From contig CAXTBB010000005.1 of the NCBI GenBank assembly GCA_964242305.1, positions 62,001 through 126,000 of the forward strand: 64,000 nucleotides of DNA. Reading direction: 5' to 3'. Positions 34,246 through 41,528 of this stretch are shown one piece after another. Every line of letters starts with the position of its first letter. Positions within the stretch are counted from its first letter, which is position 1. Both the position numbers and the translations under genes were made by a program. This DNA comes from DATLGB01 sp964242305 (GTDB taxonomy: Bacteria; Actinomycetota; Thermoleophilia; Solirubrobacterales; Solirubrobacteraceae). Below the pieces are notes generated by a model. The model was not told where the DNA came from. It was given only the letters and a program-made list of their open reading frames with translations, and made no database searches.

Positions 34246-34565
34246 CGAAACGAGACGTTTTTTGGGCTACTTCAATCCAGTGCTGGGCGAGCGGGCGCTG
34301 GGCGCTGGCGGTGCCCTAGCGGTGCCTGGACGATCTGCGCGAGCTCAGCCAGAAGGCCACGGGGCCGCGAACTGGCTCCACAGCGCGGTTCGACGCCGAT
34401 GGCGAGACCCGGACTCGAACCGGGGACACCACGATTTTCAGTTGGTCGAACGGTCCGCGCTGGTCCGCGGTCTCGGCTCTATAGAGCCAAATGACGGCCT
34501 GCGGGCAGTCGCGATTCCGCGGTTGTCCGGGCTGGTCCGGTGCCCTGGCGGTGCCCTGCGTCTCC
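34246..34565. other. Gene-free stretch holding a tRNA fragment and GGTGCCCT repeats
   Basis: No coding region is supported. It contains a 3' piece of tRNA-Phe (34397-34442), a 14-bp palindrome GGCTCTATAGAGCC at about 34472-34485, and paired GGTGCC-type repeats at 34310-34317, 34321-34327, 34539-34548 and 34550-34560. The last two (GGTGCCCTGG and GGTGCCCTGCG) recur beside the intact tRNA at 39580-39589 and 39600-39610. This looks like the outer border of an integrated element. Confidence 0.6.
34397..34442. repeat. Direct repeat of the 3' half of tRNA-Phe (attachment-site copy)
   Basis: 46 bases identical to 39658-39703, covering the acceptor 3' strand, T arm, variable region, 3' anticodon strand and part of the anticodon loop of tRNA-Phe. 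Homology stops abruptly in the anticodon stem, so no tRNA can be made here. Site-specific integration into the 3' end of a tRNA gene leaves this kind of partial copy at the far end of the insert. Confidence 0.85.
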
Positions 34566-34991
34566 TCAAGACGTGGTGTTGACGAGGAGGTGACCGGTCG
34601 CCTGGGCGGCGGCGCTGAGTGCGTTGTCCCACGTTGCCAGCAGGATGTCCTCGCCGGCCAGGTTCAGGGCACATGCGAGGTGCACGGCGTCGTAGCCGCG
34701 CAGGGCGTGTTGGGCGGCAAGTTCGCCGGCGCGCCGGGCAAGCGCCTCGTCGATCCCGATGATCCGCAGCTCGGCGTAGAGGCCTTCGAGTGCGTCGACC
34801 GCGTCGGCGAGAATCGGTTCGTCGATGCGGCGGGCCCGGGCGCCCGCTGCGAGCGCGGCGCGCGCCTCCGGATAGACGAGCTGGCTCGAGACGAGCAAGT
34901 CGGCCCGGTCCCAGAGCTCCACGGCCAGCTCGGAGCCGTGCTCGTCGATGATCAGCTTAATCAGCGCCGAGGTGTCGAAGTAGACGATCAG
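34566..34991 (-). CDS. PIN-domain ribonuclease toxin, VapC-like
   Basis: The protein pattern extends upstream of the first ATG (34922): LIVYFDTSALIKLIIDEHGSELAVELW is in frame and holds the first catalytic Asp. Taking CTG at 34991 as start gives 141 residues, normal for VapC. That CTG overlaps the antitoxin stop as CTGA, where ATGA would be expected, and no ATG, GTG or TTG is available before the Asp. Other acidic residues are in YPEARAAL, GYDAVHLACAL and ATWDNAL. By family it cleaves tRNA or rRNA. Either a rare CTG start is used or the toxin has lost its start. Confidence 0.82.
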   Translation of the reverse strand: MIVYFDTSALIKLIIDEHGSELAVELWDRADLLVSSQLVYPEARAALAAGARARRIDEPILADAVDALEGLYAELRIIGIDEALARRAGELAAQHALRGYDAVHLACALNLAGEDILLATWDNALSAAAQATGHLLVNTTS

Positions 34992-35275
34992 CGTCGTTGG
35001 TCAGCGACGAGGTCGGACACAGGCTCAGCGGTTCGGAGTCGCGCGCGTCCAGTCCGTTGAGTCCGTGCGACGCTCGGCTCCCGAACGAGGCCACGGGTGC
35101 GCAGATCTGCAAGCGGGTCGACGTCCTCGACGGGAACCAGCCGTGCGACACGGCGACCGCGCATGGTCACGACGACCTCCGCACCGTTGTGGACGTGCTG
35201 GACGTAACGGCTGAGCCGGTCATGCAGTTCACGCACGCCCACTTCGGTCTTCAACGGCTCAGAGTGTGGCGTCAT
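34988..35275 (-). CDS. Phd/YefM-type antitoxin
   Basis: 95 residues. The N-terminal half (VGVRELHDRLSRYVQHVHNGAEVVVTMRGRRVARLVPV) is the Phd/YefM DNA-binding fold; the charged C-terminal half would wrap the toxin. It precedes the PIN gene with a 4-base overlap. A TACAAT at 35284-35289 on the minus strand, 9 bases before the ATG, could be a -10 box for a nearly leaderless transcript; no convincing -35 is seen. Family members repress their own operon. Confidence 0.88.
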   Translation of the reverse strand: MTPHSEPLKTEVGVRELHDRLSRYVQHVHNGAEVVVTMRGRRVARLVPVEDVDPLADLRTRGLVREPSVARTQRTGRARLRTAEPVSDLVADQRR

Positions 35276-35293
35276 GGAGACTCATTGTACGCG

Positions 35294-36700
35294 CTACATC
35301 GCTGGCGAGTCTGTCTCAGCCGACGCCAGTGAACTGAGCGGTACGAAGCGAGCCAGCTTTCCCGTCGTAGGGGATCGGTGCAGCGCGGGAACCGGTCGTG
35401 CCGACACCTGCGGCGCCCGGAGTCCCGCCTCCTCAAGCGCGCGGACGAGTCGCTCGTGCACATCGCCGAGGTCGATCGGCGCGTGCGAGACGAGGTCGAC
35501 GTCGATGCCACGCGAGGTCTGACGGACCTGGTACTCGGTCACCCCCGGCGTCTTGACCAGGACGGACCGCACCGATAGCGGGTGCACGCTGACGTCGCCG
35601 AAGTGCAGGATCTCGTCGCTGCGCCCATCGACGGTGACCCGCAGGTGGCCATGGTGCGGGCTGTCGGGGAGCCGAACGAACCGGTCGGTGAGCTCGTAGC
35701 GGATCAGCGGCTGCACGCGATTGGAGAGGTTCGTGACCAGCACCTTGGCCGACGGCGTCCCGGCGGCCACCGGTTGGTTGCCCGCGTCGACCAGCTCGAC
35801 GATGGACCCATCGCAGGCGAGCACGATCGCCTCGTCGTCGGGCGTGCTCGTGCCTACCAGCCCCTCCGTTGAGGCGTAGCTGTTGATGAGGGGGACGCCG
35901 AATGCGCGGCGGATGGCGTCCCGGATCTCCGAGGTCACGGGCTCACTCGTCGCCGACAGGAACATGGGGGAGATCTGCAGGCGACCGGCCTGCTGCTCCT
36001 GCGCGAGACGCGCGAGCATGGAGGGGAAGCCCGCGAGCGCCGGGAGCTGCAGGTCGTTGAGCTGCGCGACGAGGTCGGGCAGCGGCTGCGTTGCCGGCAG
36101 GCCCACGTACCGGAAACCGAGCTTGCCGCCGGCCGACAGCGCAGGCGCTGCGCCCGTCTGGTGCACGGCGCTGCCGGCTGCGATGTAGCCCACAGCCAGG
36201 CCGCCGGGCGGGGGTCCGCCCATGGCCTGCAGTCGTGCCACAAGGTTGCGGGAAAAAGCGCCCACGAGCTGGCACATGGCCGGCGTGTCGTAGACGAAGG
36301 TGCCCCGCACTCCCGAGCTCCCGCCGGAGGTGAACGCCACATACTCGTCGAGGATCGGGATCGGCTCGGGACCGGTGCGCGCAAGGGCGTCTTCCACGAG
36401 GGCAGTGTTCAGCCGCCGGTCGGTGTAGACGTCATCGAGCTCGTCCATCATTTCCCACTTGGTCATCACCGGGAGGGCCGAAAGGTCGTCGGGTGTGACC
36501 GCGGACAAGTCGATGCCGGACAGTCGCCGGGCGTAAAACGGCGAGTCCTCTCGCGCCCGTCCGAGGAGATCCCGCAGCGCCGCGCTCTGATACTCAGCGA
36601 GCTGGTCGGACGTCCAGCCGGCACGCTCGATGTGGGCCGGTTGATCGGCGACCATCGCCGCCATCTGCGTCGCGCGGAGCGTTTCGAGCGTGGTCGTCAT
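35294..36700 (-). CDS. PaaK-like AMP-dependent acyl-CoA ligase
   Basis: 468 residues. The ATP/AMP-binding motif is FTSGGSSGVRGTFVY (residues about 125-140) and the adenylate motif YASTEG, with a C-terminal lid (VLVKTPGVTEYQVRQ). The sequence resembles phenylacetate-CoA ligase and F390-synthetase relatives. It would activate an aromatic or other acid with ATP, giving AMP, and so differs from the ADP-forming enzyme of the main array. It begins 7 bases after tetR, so the two form an operon controlled by the tandem operators upstream. Confidence 0.87.
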   Translation of the reverse strand: MTTTLETLRATQMAAMVADQPAHIERAGWTSDQLAEYQSAALRDLLGRAREDSPFYARRLSGIDLSAVTPDDLSALPVMTKWEMMDELDDVYTDRRLNTALVEDALARTGPEPIPILDEYVAFTSGGSSGVRGTFVYDTPAMCQLVGAFSRNLVARLQAMGGPPPGGLAVGYIAAGSAVHQTGAAPALSAGGKLGFRYVGLPATQPLPDLVAQLNDLQLPALAGFPSMLARLAQEQQAGRLQISPMFLSATSEPVTSEIRDAIRRAFGVPLINSYASTEGLVGTSTPDDEAIVLACDGSIVELVDAGNQPVAAGTPSAKVLVTNLSNRVQPLIRYELTDRFVRLPDSPHHGHLRVTVDGRSDEILHFGDVSVHPLSVRSVLVKTPGVTEYQVRQTSRGIDVDLVSHAPIDLGDVHERLVRALEEAGLRAPQVSARPVPALHRSPTTGKLARFVPLSSLASAETDSPAM

Positions 36701-36707
36701 CGCGTCC

Positions 36708-37334
36708 TCAGGTGGTCGGGGCAGGGGCGTGCAGCGGCAGTCCGAGCAGGCGAGCGAACACGTCGACCAAAAGCGCGTCCGGAAGCGCGGCGGGGTTCGC
36801 CGCGCGCTCGAGGGTCATGCCGTTGTCGATGGCCAGCACGAGCTCGGTCAGACTGCGCAACGGGAAGGGTGGAACCTGATCCAAGGGCTCCATGGCCTGC
36901 TCGAGGACTCGGGTGAATCCATCGATGGTCCGCTCGTGTAGAGCGGCATAGCGGCGGCTGAGCGCATCGTCGCGAGCTGCGACGACGCGAAACTCGATGA
37001 GCAGTCGGCCCCACTCGGCGTCCTCGCCCGATCGACGCGCCACGGTCTGCAGAAGTCCCCGGACGCCCTCCGCCCCGTCGACGACCGCGCCGGCCGCCGC
37101 GGCCTCGTTCTGCGTGGCGCGCTCGATGATCCGCTGCTCCAGCAGCGCGAGGAGGAGGTCGCCCTTGCCGCCGAACTGCGAGTACACGACGCCCTTGGAG
37201 AAGCCCGCCTCATCAGAAATCTCGTTGAGTGTCGCGCCGCTATAGCCCTTGGCCAGGAAGGTGAGACGGGCGGCGGCGAGCACCTTCCCCCGATTGCGCT
37301 CGACCTGCTGAGTTCGAGTCCGGCGCTTATCCAT
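36708..37334 (-). CDS. TetR-family regulator controlling the PaaK-like ligase
   Basis: 208 residues from ATG 37334; the frame stays open further upstream but the family start MDKRRTRTQQVERNRGKVLAAA fits here and leaves the operators outside the gene. HTH: LTFLAKGYSGATLNEISDEAGFSKGVVYSQFGGKGDLLLALLEQR. The C-terminal domain is a ligand-binding helical bundle. Two identical palindromes begin 12 bases upstream of the start, a clear autorepression layout. The likely ligand is the acid or CoA ester handled by the downstream ligase. Confidence 0.92.
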   Translation of the reverse strand: MDKRRTRTQQVERNRGKVLAAARLTFLAKGYSGATLNEISDEAGFSKGVVYSQFGGKGDLLLALLEQRIIERATQNEAAAAGAVVDGAEGVRGLLQTVARRSGEDAEWGRLLIEFRVVAARDDALSRRYAALHERTIDGFTRVLEQAMEPLDQVPPFPLRSLTELVLAIDNGMTLERAANPAALPDALLVDVFARLLGLPLHAPAPTT

Positions 37335-37345
37335 TCGGTCATGAT

Positions 37346-37375
37346 ATACCAACGGTATGCAAATACCAACGGTAT
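37346..37375. promoter_or_regulatory. Tandem TetR operators
   Basis: Two identical 13-mers ATACCAACGGTAT (37346-37358 and 37363-37375) are each palindromic (ATACC and GGTAT around AAC) and are spaced 17 bases start to start, so two dimers would bind with a fixed helical offset. They lie between the divergent tetR (start 37334) and TolB-like gene (start 37438) and could control both. Confidence 0.82.
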
Positions 37376-37437
37376 CTCGCTCCTCGCGACGGTCGTCTGC
37401 AACGGTCTTCGAACGGTCGTGCGCGACCGTACGAACC

Positions 37438-39267
37438 ATGACCAGATGCATCGCTGCCGCGGTCCTGATCGCAGCCACCATCCCGGCCGGCGCCTCGGCA
37501 TCGGCCGGGCGGATCGCATACTCGCGCTACACGGAGGACTTCGAGGCGATGAACATCGTCGTCTCTGACGGCGACGGCAGGCACGCCACGCAGCTCACCG
37601 ACGAGTCCAAGGGTGTCAAGGACTACGACCCCGAGTGGTCGCCGGACGGGAGGCGGATCGTCTTCCACCGCGAGACTGAGCAGGACGCGAAGCTCGTCAT
37701 CGTGCGGGCGAGCGGAAGGCACCAGCGAGTGCTGGACACCGGCTGCACCGGTAACTGTGACGCCGACCTGAGCCCGTCGTGGACGCCGGACGGCCGCATC
37801 GCCTACACGCGGGTCGTCGGCCCGTACGACCGGCCGAACGAGTCCGCACGCTCGGCCGTCCTGTGGACGGTGCGGGCCGACGGGTCGCACCGGCGGCGGC
37901 TCTCGCAGCGTGGCATCGACGGGCGCTTCGAGGACTACTACGCCAATTGGTCGGCGGACGGCTCGTTCATCCAGTTCCTGAGGATCCGCAACGAGCCGTT
38001 CAATTCGGCGCTCTTCCGGATGCGCCCGGACGGGACGCACGTCCGGCGGCTCACCCCGTGGAAGCTCGACGCCGATCTCGCCGACCTGTCGCACGGGCGG
38101 CTGGTGTTCGAGACCTACGGGCACGGCGGCCAGGCGCAGAACGTCGCCACGATCCCCACGCGGTGCCGGCGCTGCCGCATCCACTACGTCACCCACAACC
38201 AGCCGAAGAGCCGCGCCGCCAACTACAACCCGAGCTGGTCACCCGACGGCCGCCGCATCGTGATGGTCGGGGTGACGAACTCGAGCTCGGAGGACGCGGA
38301 CGACGGCGTGGCCGCGGACCTGTTCAGCGTGCGGCCGGACGGCAGCGATCGGCGCAACCTCACGCGTACGGACGACCTGTTCGAGCTGCGACCCGACTGG
38401 GCCGCCGCGCCGGCGCGGGCGTCCGTCGCGGCGCTGCGGGGCAAGCTCGTGTACGCCAAGGAGCTCGACTCGGGGTTCCAGCTGTTTACCAGCCGGGCCG
38501 ATGGGACGGCCGAGCGGCAGATCACCCACGTCACGGGGGCCGCGCAGTCGCCCGGCTGGTCCCCTGACGGCAGGCGGGTCGTGTTCGAGTACGACTACCC
38601 GACCGACAAGGGCTGCTCGATCGCCTTCGTCGACGCCGACGGCGGCCACCTCACAAACCTCGGCCGGGCACCGCGGACGTGCGACAACCAGCCCGCGTAC
38701 CGCCCGGACGGGAAGCGGGTCGTCTACGTCCACTACGACGACAAGGCCAACACGGAGACGCTGACCACGGTGAAGCCCGACGGCTCAGCCCGCCGCGAGA
38801 TCTCCATGCGGGTGAAGCTTGGCGTTGCCGACCCGAACTACGCGCCGAACGGCAGGCACATCACCTTCGTCCAGCTCAAGAAGGAGGACGAGCTGCAGGC
38901 GCTGATCTCGATCCGCGCGGACGGCTCGGACTTCAAGCGGCTGACGCCGTACACGTGGGAGGTGGCGATCAAGCACGACTGGTCGCCGAACGGCAGGACA
39001 ATCGTCATCACCCGGCAGCACGACGTGACCGGCGCACCCGCGGAGGCGCTGCTCATCCGTCCCGACGGCAAGCTGATCCGCCGACTCGCGCGGAACGCCT
39101 ACGTGGGCGGCTTCTCGCCCGACGGGCAGAGCATCGTGATGCGCATCGAGCGCCAACACGGCGAGGAAGGGCGGCTCGTGGTGATGGATCCAAAGGGTAG
39201 GCACCGCCGGGCGATCACGGCCTGGACGGACTTGCGCCCGCGCTTCATCGACTGGGGAGTGCGGTGA
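37438..39267 (+). CDS. Secreted TolB-like beta-propeller (PD40 repeat) protein
   Basis: 609 residues from ATG 37438, where a short signal peptide (MTRCIAAAVLIAATIPAGASASA) fits; upstream in-frame codons add only a basic stretch. About nine blades carry the PD40 core (WSPDGRRIVF, WTPDGRIAY, WSADGSFIQ, WSPDGRRIVM, WSPDGRRVVF, YRPDGKRVVY, YAPNGRHITF, WSPNGRTIVI, FSPDGQSIVM). TolB-like propellers are extracytoplasmic interaction domains. No ribosome site is evident; an inverted repeat ACGGTCG/CGACCGT (37413-37430) sits 7 bases before the ATG and might affect translation. Confidence 0.88.
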   Translation: MTRCIAAAVLIAATIPAGASASAGRIAYSRYTEDFEAMNIVVSDGDGRHATQLTDESKGVKDYDPEWSPDGRRIVFHRETEQDAKLVIVRASGRHQRVLDTGCTGNCDADLSPSWTPDGRIAYTRVVGPYDRPNESARSAVLWTVRADGSHRRRLSQRGIDGRFEDYYANWSADGSFIQFLRIRNEPFNSALFRMRPDGTHVRRLTPWKLDADLADLSHGRLVFETYGHGGQAQNVATIPTRCRRCRIHYVTHNQPKSRAANYNPSWSPDGRRIVMVGVTNSSSEDADDGVAADLFSVRPDGSDRRNLTRTDDLFELRPDWAAAPARASVAALRGKLVYAKELDSGFQLFTSRADGTAERQITHVTGAAQSPGWSPDGRRVVFEYDYPTDKGCSIAFVDADGGHLTNLGRAPRTCDNQPAYRPDGKRVVYVHYDDKANTETLTTVKPDGSARREISMRVKLGVADPNYAPNGRHITFVQLKKEDELQALISIRADGSDFKRLTPYTWEVAIKHDWSPNGRTIVITRQHDVTGAPAEALLIRPDGKLIRRLARNAYVGGFSPDGQSIVMRIERQHGEEGRLVVMDPKGRHRRAITAWTDLRPRFIDWGVR

Positions 39268-39657
39268 CCGCCCCGCCGGGCGCGAGGCCGAGATGCTGCT
39301 CGAGCTCGTGGGCGAGCCGCGAGCCCGACTCCTGCATCGTGGTGTCCATCCATCGAGATCCCACGGCCCACGGCCACGCTCGCCTGAGTTCCCTCAGCTG
39401 ATGGAGGAGCGCACTCGGCGTGATCAGGAGTCTCGGCAACGCCGCCGAGTCGTCGGGACACCACGACTAACGGTTGTTGACACTCCCAAGTCGTGGTGTC
39501 CACGCCGAATCCGCGTGCGGCACAGAGCCAGACTCGGGCCCGCTTAGAGCCGGACGAATCGAGGCCCGCTAACGCTTGTGGTGCCCTGGGTGCCACACTG
39601 GTGCCCTGCGAGTCGTCGCCGAACTCCCTGACTTTGGCTCTAGAGCGGGGTTTCGAG
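39268..39657. other. Gene-free stretch at the right border of the island
   Basis: No coding region is supported. It holds a 13-bp inverted repeat (39456-39501), GGTGCC-type repeats at 39580-39589, 39590-39597 and 39600-39610 that match the left border set, and TTTGGCTCTAGAGC near 39636, which resembles the GGCTCTATAGAGCC palindrome at the left border. These shared elements support a common recombination history of both borders. Confidence 0.55.
39456..39501. repeat. Inverted repeat built from tRNA-Phe anticodon-arm sequence
   Basis: Arms GGACACCACGACT (39456-39468) and AGTCGTGGTGTCC (39489-39501) are perfect complements around a 20-base centre. The first 11 bases of the left arm are also found in the tRNA-Phe gene and its partial copy (variable region plus anticodon strand). 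It may be a remnant of a further attachment site or a hairpin following the TolB-like gene; no T-run is present. Confidence 0.5.
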
Positions 39658-39660
39658 CGA

Positions 39661-39733
39661 TGGCGAGACCCGGACTCGAACCGGGGACACCACGATTTTC
39701 AGTCGTGTGCTCTACCAACTGAGCTATCTCGCC
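39661..39733 (-). tRNA. tRNA-Phe (GAA)
   Basis: 73 bases on the minus strand with a full cloverleaf: acceptor GGCGAGA/TCTCGCC, D stem GCTC/GAGC, anticodon stem CACGA/TCGTG with loop CTGAAAA (anticodon GAA), T stem CCCGG/CCGGG with loop TTCGAGT, discriminator A. CCA is not encoded. Its 3' half is repeated at 34397-34442. Confidence 0.97.
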
Positions 39734-39777
39734 GCGCGGGCAAAGGCTAGCGAGGGGGTCGGGGGTGACGCCGCCGC

Positions 39778-39805
39778 GGGGAGCTCCGCGGCGGCGGAGC
39801 TCCCC
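39778..39805 (-). terminator. Long GC hairpin downstream of the calcium-binding remnant
   Basis: Perfect 12-bp arms GGGGAGCTCCGC and GCGGAGCTCCCC with a 4-base loop, lying between the calcium-binding remnant and the tRNA gene. There is no T-run, so intrinsic termination is possible but not certain. It would isolate the tRNA from upstream readthrough. Confidence 0.5.
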
Positions 39806-39825
39806 AGGTGGTCAGGGTGTGGCGG

Positions 39826-40060
39826 TCAGCTCTCGCAGGAGGCGCGGGAGCCCTTGCCGGTGCCCTGGTCGCACTGGTCGGTGGTGGCCCCGCCGGTGCG
39901 CTTGCCGTTGCCGTTCTGGCCGAACAGGTTGCCGTTGAGGTCGCCGCCGTCGATGGTGTCGTTACCGCCGAAGCCGCAGATGCGCGGCCTTCTTGGTGCC
40001 GGTGAGGGCGTCGGGACCGTTGGGGCCCTTGATCGTGCACCCGCTGCCGGACAGAGGCGG
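39826..40060 (-). pseudogene. Frameshifted tail of an RTX-like calcium-binding protein
   Basis: CTIKGPNGPDALTGTKKA reads in one frame and ICGFGGNDTIDGGDLNGNLFGQNGNG, ending CDQGTGKGSRASCES, in another; the frame changes at about 39985. GGNDTIDGGD is the nonapeptide of RTX-type calcium-binding repeats, and NGPDALTGT commonly precedes such modules. Only one to two repeats remain and no signal peptide is seen, so this is a truncated relic. It lies just outside the island border. Confidence 0.65.
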
Positions 40061-40196
40061 CGGAGGCGGCTTGTCGAGTTGAGTCGTCTCGGGTGACTGC
40101 CCAGCTGGACGTGCGTCGTCACACCGGGACGCGTGACCGGGCGTCAAGGGGCGAGTCGCGCTCAGGGCGGGCGCCGCGCCGACCGATGCAGGACCC

Positions 40197-41528
40197 ATGC
40201 GGCGAGTCGCGCTCGTGGTGGTGGTCCTCGCGCTGAGCGGCTGCACCGTTCCCGCCGCCACGGAGCGGCCGTCGATCCCGATCTACTCGCCGGTGCGGGA
40301 GGCGCTGTCGTACTTCCCGGCGGACGCGCCGGCGGTGGCGATCGTGAGCACGGATCCACAGGACCCGGGCCTGCGGCGGCTGGCCGGGTCGGGGGCGCTG
40401 ACGCCACTGCGGCGCGCGGCCGAGCGGCGCGGCGTGTTCGTCCGGCAGCTCACGGCGCTGCTGCGCAACGACGCGGTCATCGGCCTGCCGCACGTCGGCG
40501 GCGCGCCGCTGGCGGTGCTGACCACGGCCGACCCCGACGCGCTGGACACGTTCGCCCGCGCGCGGGTCATCGACCACCGGGCGACCCGGGCCGGGACCTA
40601 CCGGGGCGCGCGGCTGTACCTGGAGCAAGGCTGGGCGTTCGGCGTCCGTGACCGTGTGCTGCTGGTCGGCGGATCGCTGCGCGAGCTGACCGAGGCGCTG
40701 GACACGCGGGTCGGCAGCGGGGCCTTCGAACCGGCTCAGCTCACCGCGGTCCTGCCCGACGAAGACTCGCCGGCGACGTTCGCGCGCGCGTACGTGGACC
40801 TGAGCGCGCTGGTCGACGCGGGTGGCCCGGCGGTGCGAGCCGTGCCGGTCCTCCACGCGCTGACCGGTGCCGGCGTCGCGCTCGGGGCGAGCGACGTCGA
40901 GCTGCGGGCCACGGTCTCCGCGCCGCTGGACGGGCTGACCCCGCTGGACGTCCCGATCCCGCCCCGCTCCGCCGGCGAGCGTCCCGTGGTCCCCGCCGAC
41001 CGACCCGCATTGGCGGTGGCCGACCTGGCCCCGCTGGCCGCGGCCGCCGAACGCGCCCTCACCCGTGCCCTGCCGGTGACCGCCCTCAGGCTCGCGGCGC
41101 TGAGGGAGCGCCTGAAGGTCGCGCGGGTGGCGCTGACCCCCGAACTGCTGCACGGCCCCGCGGTGCTGACCACCGGGCCGATGCTGCGCCTGGACCCGCG
41201 CCGCCCGGTCGTGCTCGAAGCGGCGCTCGCCCGCGCGGCCCACGGACTGAGAACGGCGCCCCTCCGGCTCACACGCGAAGGCCCGCTCTACCGAGCCACC
41301 GACCGCGGCCGGCTCCTCGCCCGCATCGGGATGGTGGACGGCGTCCTCGTCGCCGGCCGCGCGCCCGCAGCGCGGCTGCTCGCCCTCGCCAGAGCCCCTC
41401 GGACCACGCTGCGCAGTCCCGCGCTGATCCGGCTGCCGAAGGCCGCGCGGCAGTACCCGCGGCCCGTCGTCCTCACCTTCGCGGGCGGTGCAAGACGCGT
41501 CCGCGTCGACGCGTTCAGCGGCTACTGA
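40197..41528 (+). CDS. DUF3352-like lipoprotein
   Basis: 443 residues with a lipoprotein signal (MRRVALVVVVLALSGC; Cys at residue 16). The mature part starts with SYFPADAPAVAIVSTDPQDPGLRR, resembling the DUF3352 opening, and continues as an alternating alpha/beta protein rich in Ala, Leu and Arg with no enzymatic motif that I recognise. Exported and anchored outside the membrane. It overlaps the convergent M23 peptidase gene by 7 bases at the 3' ends. Confidence 0.75.
   Translation: MRRVALVVVVLALSGCTVPAATERPSIPIYSPVREALSYFPADAPAVAIVSTDPQDPGLRRLAGSGALTPLRRAAERRGVFVRQLTALLRNDAVIGLPHVGGAPLAVLTTADPDALDTFARARVIDHRATRAGTYRGARLYLEQGWAFGVRDRVLLVGGSLRELTEALDTRVGSGAFEPAQLTAVLPDEDSPATFARAYVDLSALVDAGGPAVRAVPVLHALTGAGVALGASDVELRATVSAPLDGLTPLDVPIPPRSAGERPVVPADRPALAVADLAPLAAAAERALTRALPVTALRLAALRERLKVARVALTPELLHGPAVLTTGPMLRLDPRRPVVLEAALARAAHGLRTAPLRLTREGPLYRATDRGRLLARIGMVDGVLVAGRAPAARLLALARAPRTTLRSPALIRLPKAARQYPRPVVLTFAGGARRVRVDAFSGY

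Larger units (their letters stand above)
34397..39703. mobile_element. Putative tRNA-Phe-integrated genomic island, about 5.3 kb, no integrase
   Basis: Bounded by the 46-bp tRNA-Phe direct repeats (34397-34442 and 39658-39703) and by matching GGTGCCCT repeat sets just inside each end, which could be arm-type recombinase sites. The intact tRNA is at the right end with its 3' terminus facing the insert, the expected polarity. Cargo: a PIN/Phd toxin-antitoxin pair, PaaK-like ligase, TetR and TolB-like protein. No integrase or excisionase is seen, so the element would be immobile now, or the repeats could result from a non-phage duplication. Confidence 0.55.

Noticed and set aside
34397..34442. 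A second tRNA-Phe gene
   Set aside because: Only the 3' half is present; the anticodon stem, D arm and 5' acceptor strand are missing.
37357..37437. N-terminal extension of the TolB-like protein
   Set aside because: It overlaps the operator region and adds a basic stretch before a good signal peptide that begins at 37438.
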